A stretch of DNA of 48,280 nucleotides from a bacterium (GTDB taxonomy: Bacteria; UBA9089; JASEIO01), in contig JASEIO010000009.1 of NCBI GenBank assembly GCA_030017475.1, positions 1 to 48,280 on the forward strand, given 5' to 3'. Made by a program: the position numbers and the translations under genes. Below, piece after piece: positions 17,334 through 26,353 of the stretch (its first letter is position 1; the number at the start of each line of letters is the position of its first letter). Below the pieces are notes generated by a model. The model saw nothing but the letters and a program-made list of their open reading frames with translations. It ran no database searches and was not told the origin of the DNA.

Positions 17334-17362
17334 TTGACAGGTCACTGCTAATCTTGTAAAAT
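17334..17362 (+). promoter_or_regulatory. Promoter at the start of the HEAT-repeat gene
   Basis: TTGACA at 17334-17339 and TAAAAT at 17357-17362 are 17 bases apart. The -10 box touches the first possible start codon (TTG 17363), so the start of this gene or the use of this promoter is unusual. Confidence 0.55.
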
Positions 17363-18214
17363 TTGAGAAATCGTTTGGAGAAGGTTAAATATACAATAGA
17401 GGAAGAAGTTAAGTACTGGTTTTTGAGCCTGAACAGGCCAGATACAAGGTCCATTTTTGCCTTTGTATTTACTGTAGGTTTGTTTTCTGGACTTACGAAA
17501 GAGAGATTTAAGAAGGTACATCGAAAGGTTATAAATAGGCTAAAAAGAAGATATAATGATCTTAGGGACGAAGATTTGGAGTTTTTAAGAAAAAGCACCT
17601 CCTCTTACATTACCTCGAAAGATCCTATTGATTTTATTTCGCTAAGTTATCTTGAAGGTGTAAGGGAAGGATTTAGAGAACTTAAAGAAGATTTTATAAT
17701 AATTTTGCCTATCCTCAGAAGATTGTCTAAGGACAAAGATGCGGTTATTCGACGATCTGCCGCATATTCTTTAAGATTTATAGAGAAAAAGGAATTAAAA
17801 AAAAAGAAGGTCTTACCCATCTTAAAAAGGTTGTCTAAAGATAAAAGCTTAGAGGTTAGAGAGGTTGTAGCATATTGTTTAAGAGATATGGATATAGAAA
17901 TCCCAAACAAGGTTCTACCAGTCCTGCATAGGTTATCCAAAGATGAAGATTTAGAGGTCAGGGAGCTTGTAGCAGATTCTTTAAGAATTATACTTAAAGA
18001 AAACATAGATGAAGTTTTACCGAACTTAAGATTTTGGACAAAGGATAAAGATTGGAATGTACGGGAGGCTGTAGCATATTCTTTAAGAGATATAGGAAAA
18101 GAAATGCCAGATGAGGTGTTACCAATCTTACGGGACCTAGCCAATGATGAAACCTTTTTTGTGCGAGATGTAGCTCGGGATTCTTTAATGAGGTTTAAAG
18201 GTGTTACAAGATGA
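17363..18214 (+). CDS. HEAT-repeat protein
   Basis: The product is up to 283 residues. An in-frame stop at 17357-17359 and the lack of any in-frame ATG before about 17890 force a TTG start at 17363 or 17375. After an N-terminal helical region come about five HEAT/PBS-lyase-like repeats of about 30 residues. Each carries a variant of VLPILKRLSKDKSLEVREVVA then YSLRDI, from about residue 110 to the end. Such solenoids bind proteins or nucleic acids, and the partner is unknown here. It is followed after a short gap by a 57-residue gene. Confidence 0.75.
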   Translation: MRNRLEKVKYTIEEEVKYWFLSLNRPDTRSIFAFVFTVGLFSGLTKERFKKVHRKVINRLKRRYNDLRDEDLEFLRKSTSSYITSKDPIDFISLSYLEGVREGFRELKEDFIIILPILRRLSKDKDAVIRRSAAYSLRFIEKKELKKKKVLPILKRLSKDKSLEVREVVAYCLRDMDIEIPNKVLPVLHRLSKDEDLEVRELVADSLRIILKENIDEVLPNLRFWTKDKDWNVREAVAYSLRDIGKEMPDEVLPILRDLANDETFFVRDVARDSLMRFKGVTR

Positions 18215-18251
18215 ATCAACAGATTTTCACAGATTGGAGGAAGGAGAGGAA

Positions 18252-18425
18252 ATGAGAGCACAATTGATTTTAAAGATAAACAGATTGGCAAAAGAAGGGA
18301 AAAAGATACCTTGTAAAAAGGCATTAGAATTAGCTAAAGAATTTAGCGTAGAACCAAAGGAAATAGGAGATATCCTAAACAAGTTAGAGATAAAGATTAT
18401 AGATTGCAGCTTAGGTTGTTTTTAA
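18252..18425 (+). CDS. Small conserved-looking protein ending in CxLGCF (57 aa)
   Basis: ATG 18252 follows GGAAGGAGAGG. An upstream in-frame ATG at 18201 lies in the end of the HEAT gene and lacks such a site. The product has a helical, HTH-like body (PCKKALELAKEFSVEPKEIG and DILNKLEIKI) and ends IDCSLGCF, with three cysteines in all. The pattern suggests a small winged-helix-like or metal-linked protein. I do not recognise a characterised family, and the function is unknown. Confidence 0.6.
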   Translation: MRAQLILKINRLAKEGKKIPCKKALELAKEFSVEPKEIGDILNKLEIKIIDCSLGCF

Positions 18426-18525
18426 TCCACAGATTTTTACCAAAGGGTGTCTCTTTGGAACAGAGGATATTAACATCTTTTTTGGTGGTAAAATGATTTA
18501 AAGAGATTAGAGAGGGAGTGGAAAG

Positions 18526-19236
18526 ATGATTAGATTGGGTGTGAATGTTGATCATGTAGCCACAATAAGAGAGGCAAGAAAGACCAATTATCCTGATCCG
18601 GTTCGGGCAGCAATTTTAGCAGAATTAGCTGGATGTAATTCTATAGTAGTTCATTTGCGAGAGGATAGGCGACATATTCAAGAAAGAGACGTACGGATAT
18701 TGAAAGAGGTGGTTCAAACCAGATTGAATTTAGAGATGGCTGCTACTGATAAAATGGTGAAATTTGCCAGGGAATTAAAGCCGGATCAAGTAACATTGGT
18801 TCCTGAACGGAGGGAGGAGTTGACCACAGAAGGTGGCTTAAATGTTGTCAATCAAAGGGAGTTATTACAAACAGTGGTCAATCTTTTGCAGGATACAGAA
18901 GGGATCGATGTCTCACTATTTATCGATCCAGATCCAGAACAGATAAAGGCAGCCCATAAAATAAAGGCGCGAATTATTGAACTCCATACAGGGCGATATT
19001 GTGAATCTTCTTCACCCATTGATGAATTGCAAAAGTTAGAAGAGGCTGTGAAACTTTCACACCGACTGGGTTTACAGGTTTCAGCTGGACATGGATTGAA
19101 TTATCAAAATGTAAAGGCTGTTGCAAAAATTTCGGGAATAGAAGAGCTAAACATTGGACATTCAATAGTGGCTCGTGCAGTTTTAGTAGGAATGGAAAGG
19201 GCAGTAAGGGAGATGATTGCCTTGATAAACCCATAA
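18526..19236 (+). CDS. pdxJ: Pyridoxine 5'-phosphate synthase PdxJ
   Basis: PdxJ condenses 1-deoxy-D-xylulose 5-phosphate with 3-amino-2-oxopropyl phosphate in the DXP-dependent vitamin B6 pathway. The 236-residue length is typical. Family motifs are present: [15 protein letters not shown] at the N-terminus, [15 protein letters not shown], the catalytic Glu of [26 protein letters not shown], and [12 protein letters not shown] with [12 protein letters not shown] at the end. The start ATG has GAGAGGGAG upstream. No other B6 gene is in the window. Confidence 0.95.
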   Translation: MIRLGVNVDHVATIREARKTNYPDPVRAAILAELAGCNSIVVHLREDRRHIQERDVRILKEVVQTRLNLEMAATDKMVKFARELKPDQVTLVPERREELTTEGGLNVVNQRELLQTVVNLLQDTEGIDVSLFIDPDPEQIKAAHKIKARIIELHTGRYCESSSPIDELQKLEEAVKLSHRLGLQVSAGHGLNYQNVKAVAKISGIEELNIGHSIVARAVLVGMERAVREMIALINP

Positions 19237-19242
19237 CTTGAA

Positions 19243-19605
19243 TTATTCCTGGAGTAATGTTCTTACTGCCTTTGCTACCTCTTCTGGTTTTTGGCGTAAA
19301 ACCTCTTCTTCTGGTCTCTCCTCCTTATGTGACTCTTCCCCAGGTTTTTCTTTCTTTTCTTCTTTTTCTTTAGCCTTCGATTTTAAAAACTCCGAAACTT
19401 GAGGAATCTTTAGCTCCAAGATAAATCCGACTACCCAACCTATCGTAAAGAATAGTAGAAAGCTTATCACACCTCTTATAAGCACCTTAAATATTAACAA
19501 GGGTAGGGGAATAATTTCCAAAAGTAGCCACATTCGTTCTAAGGTTATTAGGATGGTCAAGATGAACGCAAATTTTCCTAAAAAAGAACCAATTTTATAA
19601 CCCAT
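19243..19605 (-). CDS. Membrane protein with charged cytoplasmic tail, function unknown
   Basis: The 120-residue product has two likely membrane helices (about residues 8-30 and 38-62). They are followed by a highly charged E/K linker and a conserved-looking end, LRQKPEEVAKAVRTLLQE. That last motif is reminiscent of short interaction tails in motor or secretion ring proteins, but this is only a resemblance. AAAGGAG precedes ATG 19605. The gene converges on pdxJ with a 6-base gap. Confidence 0.55.
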   Translation of the reverse strand: MGYKIGSFLGKFAFILTILITLERMWLLLEIIPLPLLIFKVLIRGVISFLLFFTIGWVVGFILELKIPQVSEFLKSKAKEKEEKKEKPGEESHKEERPEEEVLRQKPEEVAKAVRTLLQE

Positions 19606-19665
19606 ATCTCACTCCTTTTTTTATTCTACCACAAATTTAGTACTCCTGCCAAATAAATAAATTCC

Positions 19666-19694
19666 TTGCTTTTTTCATAATGCTTTGGTAAGAT
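19666..19694 (+). promoter_or_regulatory. Promoter for the D-aminoacylase gene
   Basis: TTGCTT at 19666-19671 and TAAGAT at 19689-19694 are 17 bases apart, giving a leader of about 42 bases. The leader contains a 7-bp repeat array. Confidence 0.45.
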
Positions 19695-19711
19695 ATATAC
19701 TTAGTTTTAAA

Positions 19712-19746
19712 CTTAATCCTTGTGGCTTAATCCTTACAGCTTATGT
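19712..19746. repeat. 7-bp tandem repeat array at a gene start
   Basis: Five 7-base units, each beginning CTT (CTTAATC occurs twice, alternating with CTTGTGG and CTTACAG), run into the ATG of the next gene at 19743. Confidence 0.65.
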
Positions 19747-21317
19747 ATGACCTGATTATAAAAGATGGTATAATAGTCGATGGGACAGGGAAGCCTAAAT
19801 ATGTTTCGGATATTGGAATTAATGAGGAGAGGATTACAAATATCTCGGACCTCTCGGATGGTGCTTCGAAAAAGGTTATTGATGCAAGGGATTGTGTAGT
19901 TTCTCCTGGTTTCATTGATATCCATTCCCATTCAGATTTTACTATACTTGTTAATCCTACATCAGACAGTAAAGTAAAACAAGGGGTTACAACAGAGGTA
20001 ATAGGAAATTGCGGTTTTTCCGCAGCCCCATCTCTTGGCAAGATAAAAGAAAAGGCGGGTAATATCTGTAAGGGATATGGTTTGGAATTCAATTGGAGTT
20101 CATTAGGTGAGTACTTGAATCAAATAAGAGATATATCCGTTAATGTTGTACCTTTAGTAGGTCAAGGGAACATTAGAGCCGCAGTCTTGGGTTATGAGGA
20201 TAGGAAACCAACCTATAAAGAGCAGGATAGGATGAAGTACCTATTAAAAGAGGCCTTTGAACAAGGATCGTTTGGTTTATCTGCGGGACTTATTTATCCG
20301 CCTGGCTGTTTTACTAAAGGTGAGGAATTGATTGAACTTTGTAAAGTTGTGGTTGAATTTGAAGGGGTATTTGCCAGTCATATTCGCAGTGAAGGTACGC
20401 ACTTGATAGAGGCAATCGAAGAGGTAATAGATATTGGAAAGGAGACAGGGGTTAAGGTCCATATTTCACATTTAAAGACTCAGGGTAAAGAAAGTTGGAA
20501 GAGATTGGATACCGTATTTAAGAAGATAGAAGATGGTTTAAGAGATGGTATAAGGATTACTTGTGATCGGTATCCTTATTTGGCTGGATCAACAGATTTA
20601 GATATCATCCTTCCAAGTTGGGTCTATGAAGGAGGAACTGCGGAGGAGTTAAAAAGGTTGAGAGATCCTGAATGCAGAGAGAGGTTAAAAGGGAAGATTT
20701 TAGAGTCGCACGGAGATTCGTGGGAAGATGTGATGATATCTTCTGTTTCGCGAAGAAGGAATAAATGGATGGAAGGAAAGAGGATATCCCAGATATTAAA
20801 AGAGATAAACCTCCATCCTTGTGATTTTATATTTGACCTTCTGATTGATGAAAAGGCACAGGTTCAAGCAATATTCTTCTCTATGAGTGAGGACAATCTG
20901 AAAAGGATACTTAAGAAACCTTATACCTCAATTGGTTCTGATTCATCCTCCCGTAAAACCTCTGGTATTTTAGCCAAAGGGAAACCCCATCCTCGAGCCT
21001 TTGGAACCTTTCCCCATGTATTATCCAAGTATGTTAGGGAAGAGAAGATATTAACTATGGAAGAAGCTATACATAAGATGACAGGTGCTAATAGCCTACT
21101 CATTGGAATTAAAGAACGTGGTTTTATAAAAGAGGGGATGTATGCTGATATAGTAGTATTTAACCCACGCCTTATAAAGGATCAAGCTACTTATGAAGAT
21201 CCTTTTAAATATCCTAAAGGGATCGAATATGTATTAGTTAATGGAAAGATTACAGTTAAACGAGGAAGGCATACTGGAGTTTTGGCTGGAAAGGTGCTTA
21301 AAAGAGATAATATATGA
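19743..21317 (+). CDS. N-acyl-D-amino-acid deacylase (D-aminoacylase family)
   Basis: This amidohydrolase-superfamily enzyme of 524 residues would release D-amino acids from N-acyl forms. Motifs: MYDLIIKDGIIVDGTG at the N-terminus, the metal-binding VSPGFIDIHSHSDF, the Cys of EVIGNCGFS, the SHLK histidine, and the late metal Asp in SIGSDSSS. The C-terminal ADIVVFNP closing strand is also present. The leader has no strong Shine-Dalgarno because a 7-bp repeat array occupies it. It overlaps the next gene by 4 bases, so they probably share a transcript. The exact substrate cannot be read from sequence. Confidence 0.88.
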   Translation: MYDLIIKDGIIVDGTGKPKYVSDIGINEERITNISDLSDGASKKVIDARDCVVSPGFIDIHSHSDFTILVNPTSDSKVKQGVTTEVIGNCGFSAAPSLGKIKEKAGNICKGYGLEFNWSSLGEYLNQIRDISVNVVPLVGQGNIRAAVLGYEDRKPTYKEQDRMKYLLKEAFEQGSFGLSAGLIYPPGCFTKGEELIELCKVVVEFEGVFASHIRSEGTHLIEAIEEVIDIGKETGVKVHISHLKTQGKESWKRLDTVFKKIEDGLRDGIRITCDRYPYLAGSTDLDIILPSWVYEGGTAEELKRLRDPECRERLKGKILESHGDSWEDVMISSVSRRRNKWMEGKRISQILKEINLHPCDFIFDLLIDEKAQVQAIFFSMSEDNLKRILKKPYTSIGSDSSSRKTSGILAKGKPHPRAFGTFPHVLSKYVREEKILTMEEAIHKMTGANSLLIGIKERGFIKEGMYADIVVFNPRLIKDQATYEDPFKYPKGIEYVLVNGKITVKRGRHTGVLAGKVLKRDNI

Positions 21318-22261
21318 TAAGGATAGGTATTGCATATCATCCAGATTATACAAAACATGAGACAGGAGGACATCCAGAGAATAAGCAAAGGGTCGCAAGA
21401 ACCATAGAGTATCTTAAACAATCAAGGATCAATAAAGACCTACTTTATATAACCCCAAATCTTGCCTCGATAGAGGAGATAATGCTTGTTCATCCTAAGT
21501 CGTACATTGAATCAATCGAAAAGGCATGTAAGACAGATAGAAGATATTTAGATGCAGATACCCTTATATCTCCTGATTCATTTGATGTTGCTTTGCTTGC
21601 AGTCGGTGGTGTGATATCATGTGTGAATTCGGTTATGGAAGGTAAGGTAAAAACTGGATTTGCTTTGGTTAGACCACCGGGACATCATGCATGCAAAGAG
21701 AAGGCAATGGGATTTTGTATATTCAATAATATCTCGATTGGAGTAAGGTATGCGAAAAAGTTATATGATTTACACAGGATCTTAATCATTGATTTTGATG
21801 TTCATCATGGAAACGGAACCCAAGAGATCTTTTATGACGATCCCGAAGTTTTATATTTCTCACTACATCAATATCCATTCTATCCAGGTACAGGGGATAA
21901 AGGTCAGGTAGGAACTGGTAATGGAAAAGGCTATACTGTCAATGTTCCTTTATTAGCTGGAGGAGGAGATTTGGAATATAAAGAAGGTTTTGAACAATAC
22001 CTCATCCCTCGTGCTATAAAATTTAATCCAGAGCTAATCTTTGTCTCAGCTGGTTTTGATGCATACAAAGGTGATCCCTTGGGAGGTATGAACTTATCGA
22101 TTGATGGCTATAGAATGATTGGTAGGTTAATCTGCGAACTTGCAAGTCAAACCTGTGAAGGAAAGGTAATATCCAGTTTGGAAGGTGGTTATAATTTAGA
22201 AACATTACCTATCCTAATTGAGGCATACCTTGATAATTTTACTTCGCAAAATTATGGTTAA
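21314..22261 (+). CDS. Histone deacetylase / acetoin-utilisation (AcuC)-family hydrolase
   Basis: This zinc hydrolase of 315 residues belongs to the arginase/deacetylase fold. Diagnostic motifs are in order: the HPE near residue 20 (GGHPENKQR), RPPGHHA with the catalytic His pair, IDFDVHHGNGTQEIFYDD with the zinc ligands Asp and His, the Asp of SAGFDAYKGDPLGG, and the closing SLEGGYN. Bacterial members remove acetyl or acyl groups from lysines or polyamines. It directly follows a D-aminoacylase gene with ATGA overlap, so both may process acylated amino compounds, which is an inference. Confidence 0.9.
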   Translation: MIRIGIAYHPDYTKHETGGHPENKQRVARTIEYLKQSRINKDLLYITPNLASIEEIMLVHPKSYIESIEKACKTDRRYLDADTLISPDSFDVALLAVGGVISCVNSVMEGKVKTGFALVRPPGHHACKEKAMGFCIFNNISIGVRYAKKLYDLHRILIIDFDVHHGNGTQEIFYDDPEVLYFSLHQYPFYPGTGDKGQVGTGNGKGYTVNVPLLAGGGDLEYKEGFEQYLIPRAIKFNPELIFVSAGFDAYKGDPLGGMNLSIDGYRMIGRLICELASQTCEGKVISSLEGGYNLETLPILIEAYLDNFTSQNYG

Positions 22262-22302
22262 AAATAGATACTTACACAAGATTATTGTTTCAGGTGGCTA
22301 AA

Positions 22303-22809
22303 ATGTTATTATCTGATAGATCAATCAAAAAATTAATAGAAGAAGGAAACTTGGTAATTCAACCAAAAGCGATCTTGAAGTCGGCATCGATAAGATTACA
22401 TTTGTCTAACCAATTCGCCAAACCAGCAGAAAGGGTTGAGGTGAAAGAAGGGTATCTATTAAAACCAAAGGAATTGATTTTAGGCTCGACATTGGAAAGG
22501 ATTAAACTTCCAAATGATCATGCAGGATTGTATGATGGCTCTACAACACTGGCAAGAGTGGGTATAACATCACATATGGGAAGTATGCTTATCTCACCTG
22601 GTTCTGATGGCAATCTTACATTGGAGATCTTTAATGCATCAGATAAACCATTTTTGCTCAAGGTAGGTATGAGAATAGGGCAACTAATTATCATTAAATT
22701 AGATTCACCTTCTGAAAAACCACAACCAGAACGATCTAAATACAAAGGAGCGCTCCATAGAGGCTTGATAATACCTGACAAAGATCTAATCTACAGATAT
22801 TATAAGTAG
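22303..22809 (+). CDS. dCTP deaminase-like protein
   Basis: The start is ATG 22303 behind AGGTGG, giving MLLSDRSIKKLIEEGNLVIQP, the usual DCD beginning. A TTG at 22285 is possible but less likely. The 168-residue product has SIRLHLS in place of the usual S.R.G, then LYDGSTTLARVGITSHMG and GNLTLEIFN, which contains the catalytic Glu, and GMRIGQLIII. DCD proteins convert dCTP to dUTP, and some bifunctional forms also yield dUMP. The DGSTTLAR core differs from the common RSSLGR, so substrate choice may differ. Confidence 0.8.
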   Translation: MLLSDRSIKKLIEEGNLVIQPKAILKSASIRLHLSNQFAKPAERVEVKEGYLLKPKELILGSTLERIKLPNDHAGLYDGSTTLARVGITSHMGSMLISPGSDGNLTLEIFNASDKPFLLKVGMRIGQLIIIKLDSPSEKPQPERSKYKGALHRGLIIPDKDLIYRYYK

Positions 22810-22818
22810 AGGTTTTTT

Positions 22819-23943
22819 GTGAAGCGAAGATTCAATATAGAAAGGAGAAGGATAGCTAAGCAATATACAAAGATAAATAGACGACTTATGATATTGAACC
22901 TAATAATAGCTACCTTGATTTTGGTCCTCTTTCTTATAAGCGGTTTATCCCTCGGATTGAGAAATGCTTTATACGGATTTACCAATAATGATTGGTTAGT
23001 GATCTTGTTTTATCTATTAATCTTTAGTCTTGGGGTCGAGATCTTAACACTACCAATTTCGTTCTATGATGGGTATATAATTGAACATAGGTTTTCTCTT
23101 TCTAATCAAACTGTATCCGCCTGGCTTAAGCATAAAGCGAAAGGATTTTTAGTATCATTTGTACTTGGGATTATATTCATAGAGATATTATACCTATGTC
23201 TAAGGAAGACCCCTTCAACCTGGTGGATATGGATGTCTTTGATCTGGATAGTTTTTACAGTCGTCCTATCACATTTAACACCTATCTTATTGATACCTAT
23301 ATTTTACAAACTAACCCCATTAGAAAATAAGGAATTAAAAACCCGCTTATTAAATCTTTCCCAAAAAGCAGGGACAAAGGTAAAAGGTGTATATAGAATA
23401 AATCTCTCTAAAGATACAAAAAAGACTAATGCTGGTTTAACTGGAATTGGTGGAACAAGATGTATAATTGTCGGAGATACAATGCTTTCTAACTATTCAG
23501 AGGAAGAGATCGAGGTAACCTTGGCCCATGAATTGGGTCACCATTACTATAGGCATATCATAAAGCAGATTGCAAGTGGAGCAATCTTTGCGTTTATAGG
23601 ATTCTATCTTACACATTTGGTTCTACGAGGTTTAACACCTAATCCATCTGACATAGCTTATCTCCCTATATTCCTCCTATCCTTCTTTGGATTTTCACTC
23701 CTAAGCTCCCCTATTCAAAATACCTATTCAAGATTTTTAGAAAGACAGGCCGATAGATTTTCTTTGGAATTATCTAATAACCCGGATGCCTTTATATCAA
23801 ATATGATTGCCTTATCTGATCAGAATCTATCTGATATCTCTCCACATAGATTAGTAGAATCTTTGTTATACGACCATCCATCTCCAATAAGAAGGATAAG
23901 ATTTGCCCATAATTTTGCCAAAAGAAAAGGGGGTAGGGAATGA
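22819..23943 (+). CDS. M48 family (Ste24/CAAX prenyl protease-type) membrane metalloprotease
   Basis: A GTG at 22819 starts a 374-residue integral membrane protein with several hydrophobic helices. The catalytic zinc motif is HELGHH near residue 237. A third ligand Glu is in ERQADRFSLEL. The region before it (NAGLTGIGGTRCIIVGDTML) is typical of Ste24/HtpX-like enzymes that cut membrane proteins at the cytoplasmic face. Bacterial substrates are mostly unknown. It overlaps purL by 4 bases (GAATGA). Confidence 0.85.
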   Translation: MKRRFNIERRRIAKQYTKINRRLMILNLIIATLILVLFLISGLSLGLRNALYGFTNNDWLVILFYLLIFSLGVEILTLPISFYDGYIIEHRFSLSNQTVSAWLKHKAKGFLVSFVLGIIFIEILYLCLRKTPSTWWIWMSLIWIVFTVVLSHLTPILLIPIFYKLTPLENKELKTRLLNLSQKAGTKVKGVYRINLSKDTKKTNAGLTGIGGTRCIIVGDTMLSNYSEEEIEVTLAHELGHHYYRHIIKQIASGAIFAFIGFYLTHLVLRGLTPNPSDIAYLPIFLLSFFGFSLLSSPIQNTYSRFLERQADRFSLELSNNPDAFISNMIALSDQNLSDISPHRLVESLLYDHPSPIRRIRFAHNFAKRKGGRE

Positions 23944-26297
23944 AAAGGGTTTTTCAAGTCAGTAAGATGGGGGATGAAGAGCTAAAGCTAAAGCTTAAAA
24001 GGCTAAATATCTCCTTAACTGTGGATGAAGTGCGGAAGATAGTTAATATATTAGGAAGAGACCCAACATGTACTGAATTGTATATATTTAATGGAGAATG
24101 GAGTGAACATTGTTCATATAAATCCAGTAAGTCTATAATAGACAAGTATCTACCAACTAAGGCACCAAATGTCATTCAGGGTCCAGAGGAGGATGCCGGA
24201 ATCATCTATCTCACTACTATAAATGGTGAAAGATATGGTTTAGTTATTGCCCATGAATCTCATAATCATCCCTCGCAAGTTCTACCTATAGAAGGGGCAG
24301 CTACTGGAATTGGCGGTATTGTCCGGGATGTTGATTGCATGGGAGCCCGTGTTTTGGGGGTAGCTGATTCCTTGCGATTTGGAGATCCTGCTGGAGCTAA
24401 CAAAGAAAGGACAAAATGGATTGCAAATGGAGTAGTTCAAGGAATCTGGGAATATGCCAATGCCTTAGGGGTTCCAAATTTAGGAGGGGATACGTATTTC
24501 AACGATTCGTTTGATGATAACTGTCTGGTTAATGTAGTAGCTATTGGGGTGGTTCGAGAAAGGGATATTGTCCACTCCCGAGTTCCAGAGAAGGCACGAT
24601 ACGAGGATTATGATGTAATCTTAATTGGCAAGCCAACTGATTCCTCAGGTTTTGGTGGGGCATCTTTTGCATCAGAGGTTTTATCTGAAAAGGAGGAAAG
24701 AAGAGGAGCGGTTCAGGTGCATGATCCATTTTTAAAGAATGTATTATCGATGAGAAAGGCAAATGAGGAGGTTTTAAAGTTAGCAAGGGAGAAAGGGGTG
24801 GAGATTGGATTTAAGGATTTAGGTGGCGCAGGATTAGCCTGTGCATCTTCAGAGATTGGGGCAGGGTCTTCCTTTGGAATAGAAATAGACTTAGAGCGGG
24901 TTCATGTAGGAGAGAAGGACCTATTACCTGAAGTGATAGCCTGCGCAGAGACACAGGAAAGATATATTATGGTGGTACCTTCTTCCTTTTCTCAAGATGT
25001 CTTAAGGATATATAATGAAGATTGGGAGCTACCAGAAATCTTCGAGGGAGCCCGCGCTACAATAATTGGTAAGGTAAGAAAAGACACAAGATACATCTTA
25101 ACCTATAAAGGGGAAATTGTATGTAATGCCCCTATTATGGAAATAGCTAAAGGGATAAGGTATAAAAGAAAGGCAACCCCAATTATAAGGGATCTAAAAG
25201 AACCTGAATTCCGAGAACCAAAGGACATAGGAGAGGTTTTATTACGTCTTCTAAATAGTCCAAATATTTCCAAAAAAGAGTATATCTATAGGTCTTATGA
25301 TACTGAGGTTCAAGGAAATGCAGTGATAAGACCGGGTGAAGCTGATGCTACGGTAATTGCTCCTTTAGAAGAGGAAGGATCGAATGTTGGTATTGCCCTG
25401 TCTACGGATGGAAATCCATTTTATGGAAGGATATCACCCTATTGGGGAGGTGCTACCTCGGTAGCAGAGGCGATGAGAAATGTAGCCTCAGTTGGGGCCA
25501 CTCCTTCATGCCTTACAGATTGTCTAAATTATGGATCGCCAGAGAAGGAGGAGGTTTTTTGGGAGTTTATAGAAGGGGTTAGGGGATTATCAGATGCAGC
25601 ACGCCACTTGTGGTTAAAAGGAACAAACACCCCTACCCCTGTTGTTTCTGGAAATGTAAGTTTTTATAATGAGTCTGAAAGTGGTAGGGCTATTGATCCA
25701 TCACCAATCATCTGTTGCATTGGGATATTAGAAGATTACTCGCGTGCTATAACCCAGAGATTTAAAGAGATAGGATCAAGAATATATCTTGTTGGTGAAA
25801 GGAAGGATGAACTCGGTGGTTCAGAATACTACAGGGTTATACTCCAGACCTTAGGTAAAAACGTGCCTAAGGTAGATTTTGAGCGTGAAAGGGGAGCGAT
25901 ATATGGAGTCATTGATGCCATAAATGAGGGTCTGATTAAGGCCTGTCATGATATATCAAATGGTGGTATGATTATTACGATAGCTGAGATGATGATTTCG
26001 GGTCGTTCTTCAGGTGACTTAGGTGTGGAATTATACCTGGATAAGGTTCCAGGCGGATTACGAGGAGATAAGAAGCTTTTTACTGAATCAAGTGGATTTA
26101 TATTAGAGGTTTCGCCGATCCATAGTTCAAAAGTTTGTCATATATTTGCAGATTACGGAGTGAAAGCGGATTATATCGGAAAGGTGATTAAGAATCCCTA
26201 TCTAAAGGTGAAGGATAATGGGCGAGAGATCTTAAATATATCTTCTGTAGATTTAAAAAATGCCTGGACAAGTGGAACCCAGGATGCGATGAGGTAA
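23940..26297 (+). CDS. purL: Phosphoribosylformylglycinamidine synthase subunit PurL
   Basis: PurL is the ATP-dependent synthetase subunit making FGAM from FGAR in purine biosynthesis, using ammonia from PurQ. The product has 785 residues, slightly longer than the small PurL of about 740. Motifs: GEWSEHCSYKSSK, HESHNHPS, GAATGIGGIVRDV, the duplicated AIRS-like half with TDGNPFYGRISPYWGG, and KACHDISNGGMIITIAEM near the C-terminus. There is no glutaminase domain. purQ and purS are not in the window. It is translationally coupled to the protease gene upstream. Confidence 0.95.
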   Translation: MKRVFQVSKMGDEELKLKLKRLNISLTVDEVRKIVNILGRDPTCTELYIFNGEWSEHCSYKSSKSIIDKYLPTKAPNVIQGPEEDAGIIYLTTINGERYGLVIAHESHNHPSQVLPIEGAATGIGGIVRDVDCMGARVLGVADSLRFGDPAGANKERTKWIANGVVQGIWEYANALGVPNLGGDTYFNDSFDDNCLVNVVAIGVVRERDIVHSRVPEKARYEDYDVILIGKPTDSSGFGGASFASEVLSEKEERRGAVQVHDPFLKNVLSMRKANEEVLKLAREKGVEIGFKDLGGAGLACASSEIGAGSSFGIEIDLERVHVGEKDLLPEVIACAETQERYIMVVPSSFSQDVLRIYNEDWELPEIFEGARATIIGKVRKDTRYILTYKGEIVCNAPIMEIAKGIRYKRKATPIIRDLKEPEFREPKDIGEVLLRLLNSPNISKKEYIYRSYDTEVQGNAVIRPGEADATVIAPLEEEGSNVGIALSTDGNPFYGRISPYWGGATSVAEAMRNVASVGATPSCLTDCLNYGSPEKEEVFWEFIEGVRGLSDAARHLWLKGTNTPTPVVSGNVSFYNESESGRAIDPSPIICCIGILEDYSRAITQRFKEIGSRIYLVGERKDELGGSEYYRVILQTLGKNVPKVDFERERGAIYGVIDAINEGLIKACHDISNGGMIITIAEMMISGRSSGDLGVELYLDKVPGGLRGDKKLFTESSGFILEVSPIHSSKVCHIFADYGVKADYIGKVIKNPYLKVKDNGREILNISSVDLKNAWTSGTQDAMR

Positions 26298-26353
26298 TGT
26301 GAAGAAAGGTTCTTAATTACGAGTAATTCTTGAATCTGAGGGTAGGTTTAAAA

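Noticed and set aside
17647-18324. 225-codon minus-strand frame opposite the HEAT gene
   Set aside because: It is a repetitive Ser/Leu-rich shadow created by the HEAT repeats on the plus strand. The plus-strand product has recognisable repeats and a promoter.
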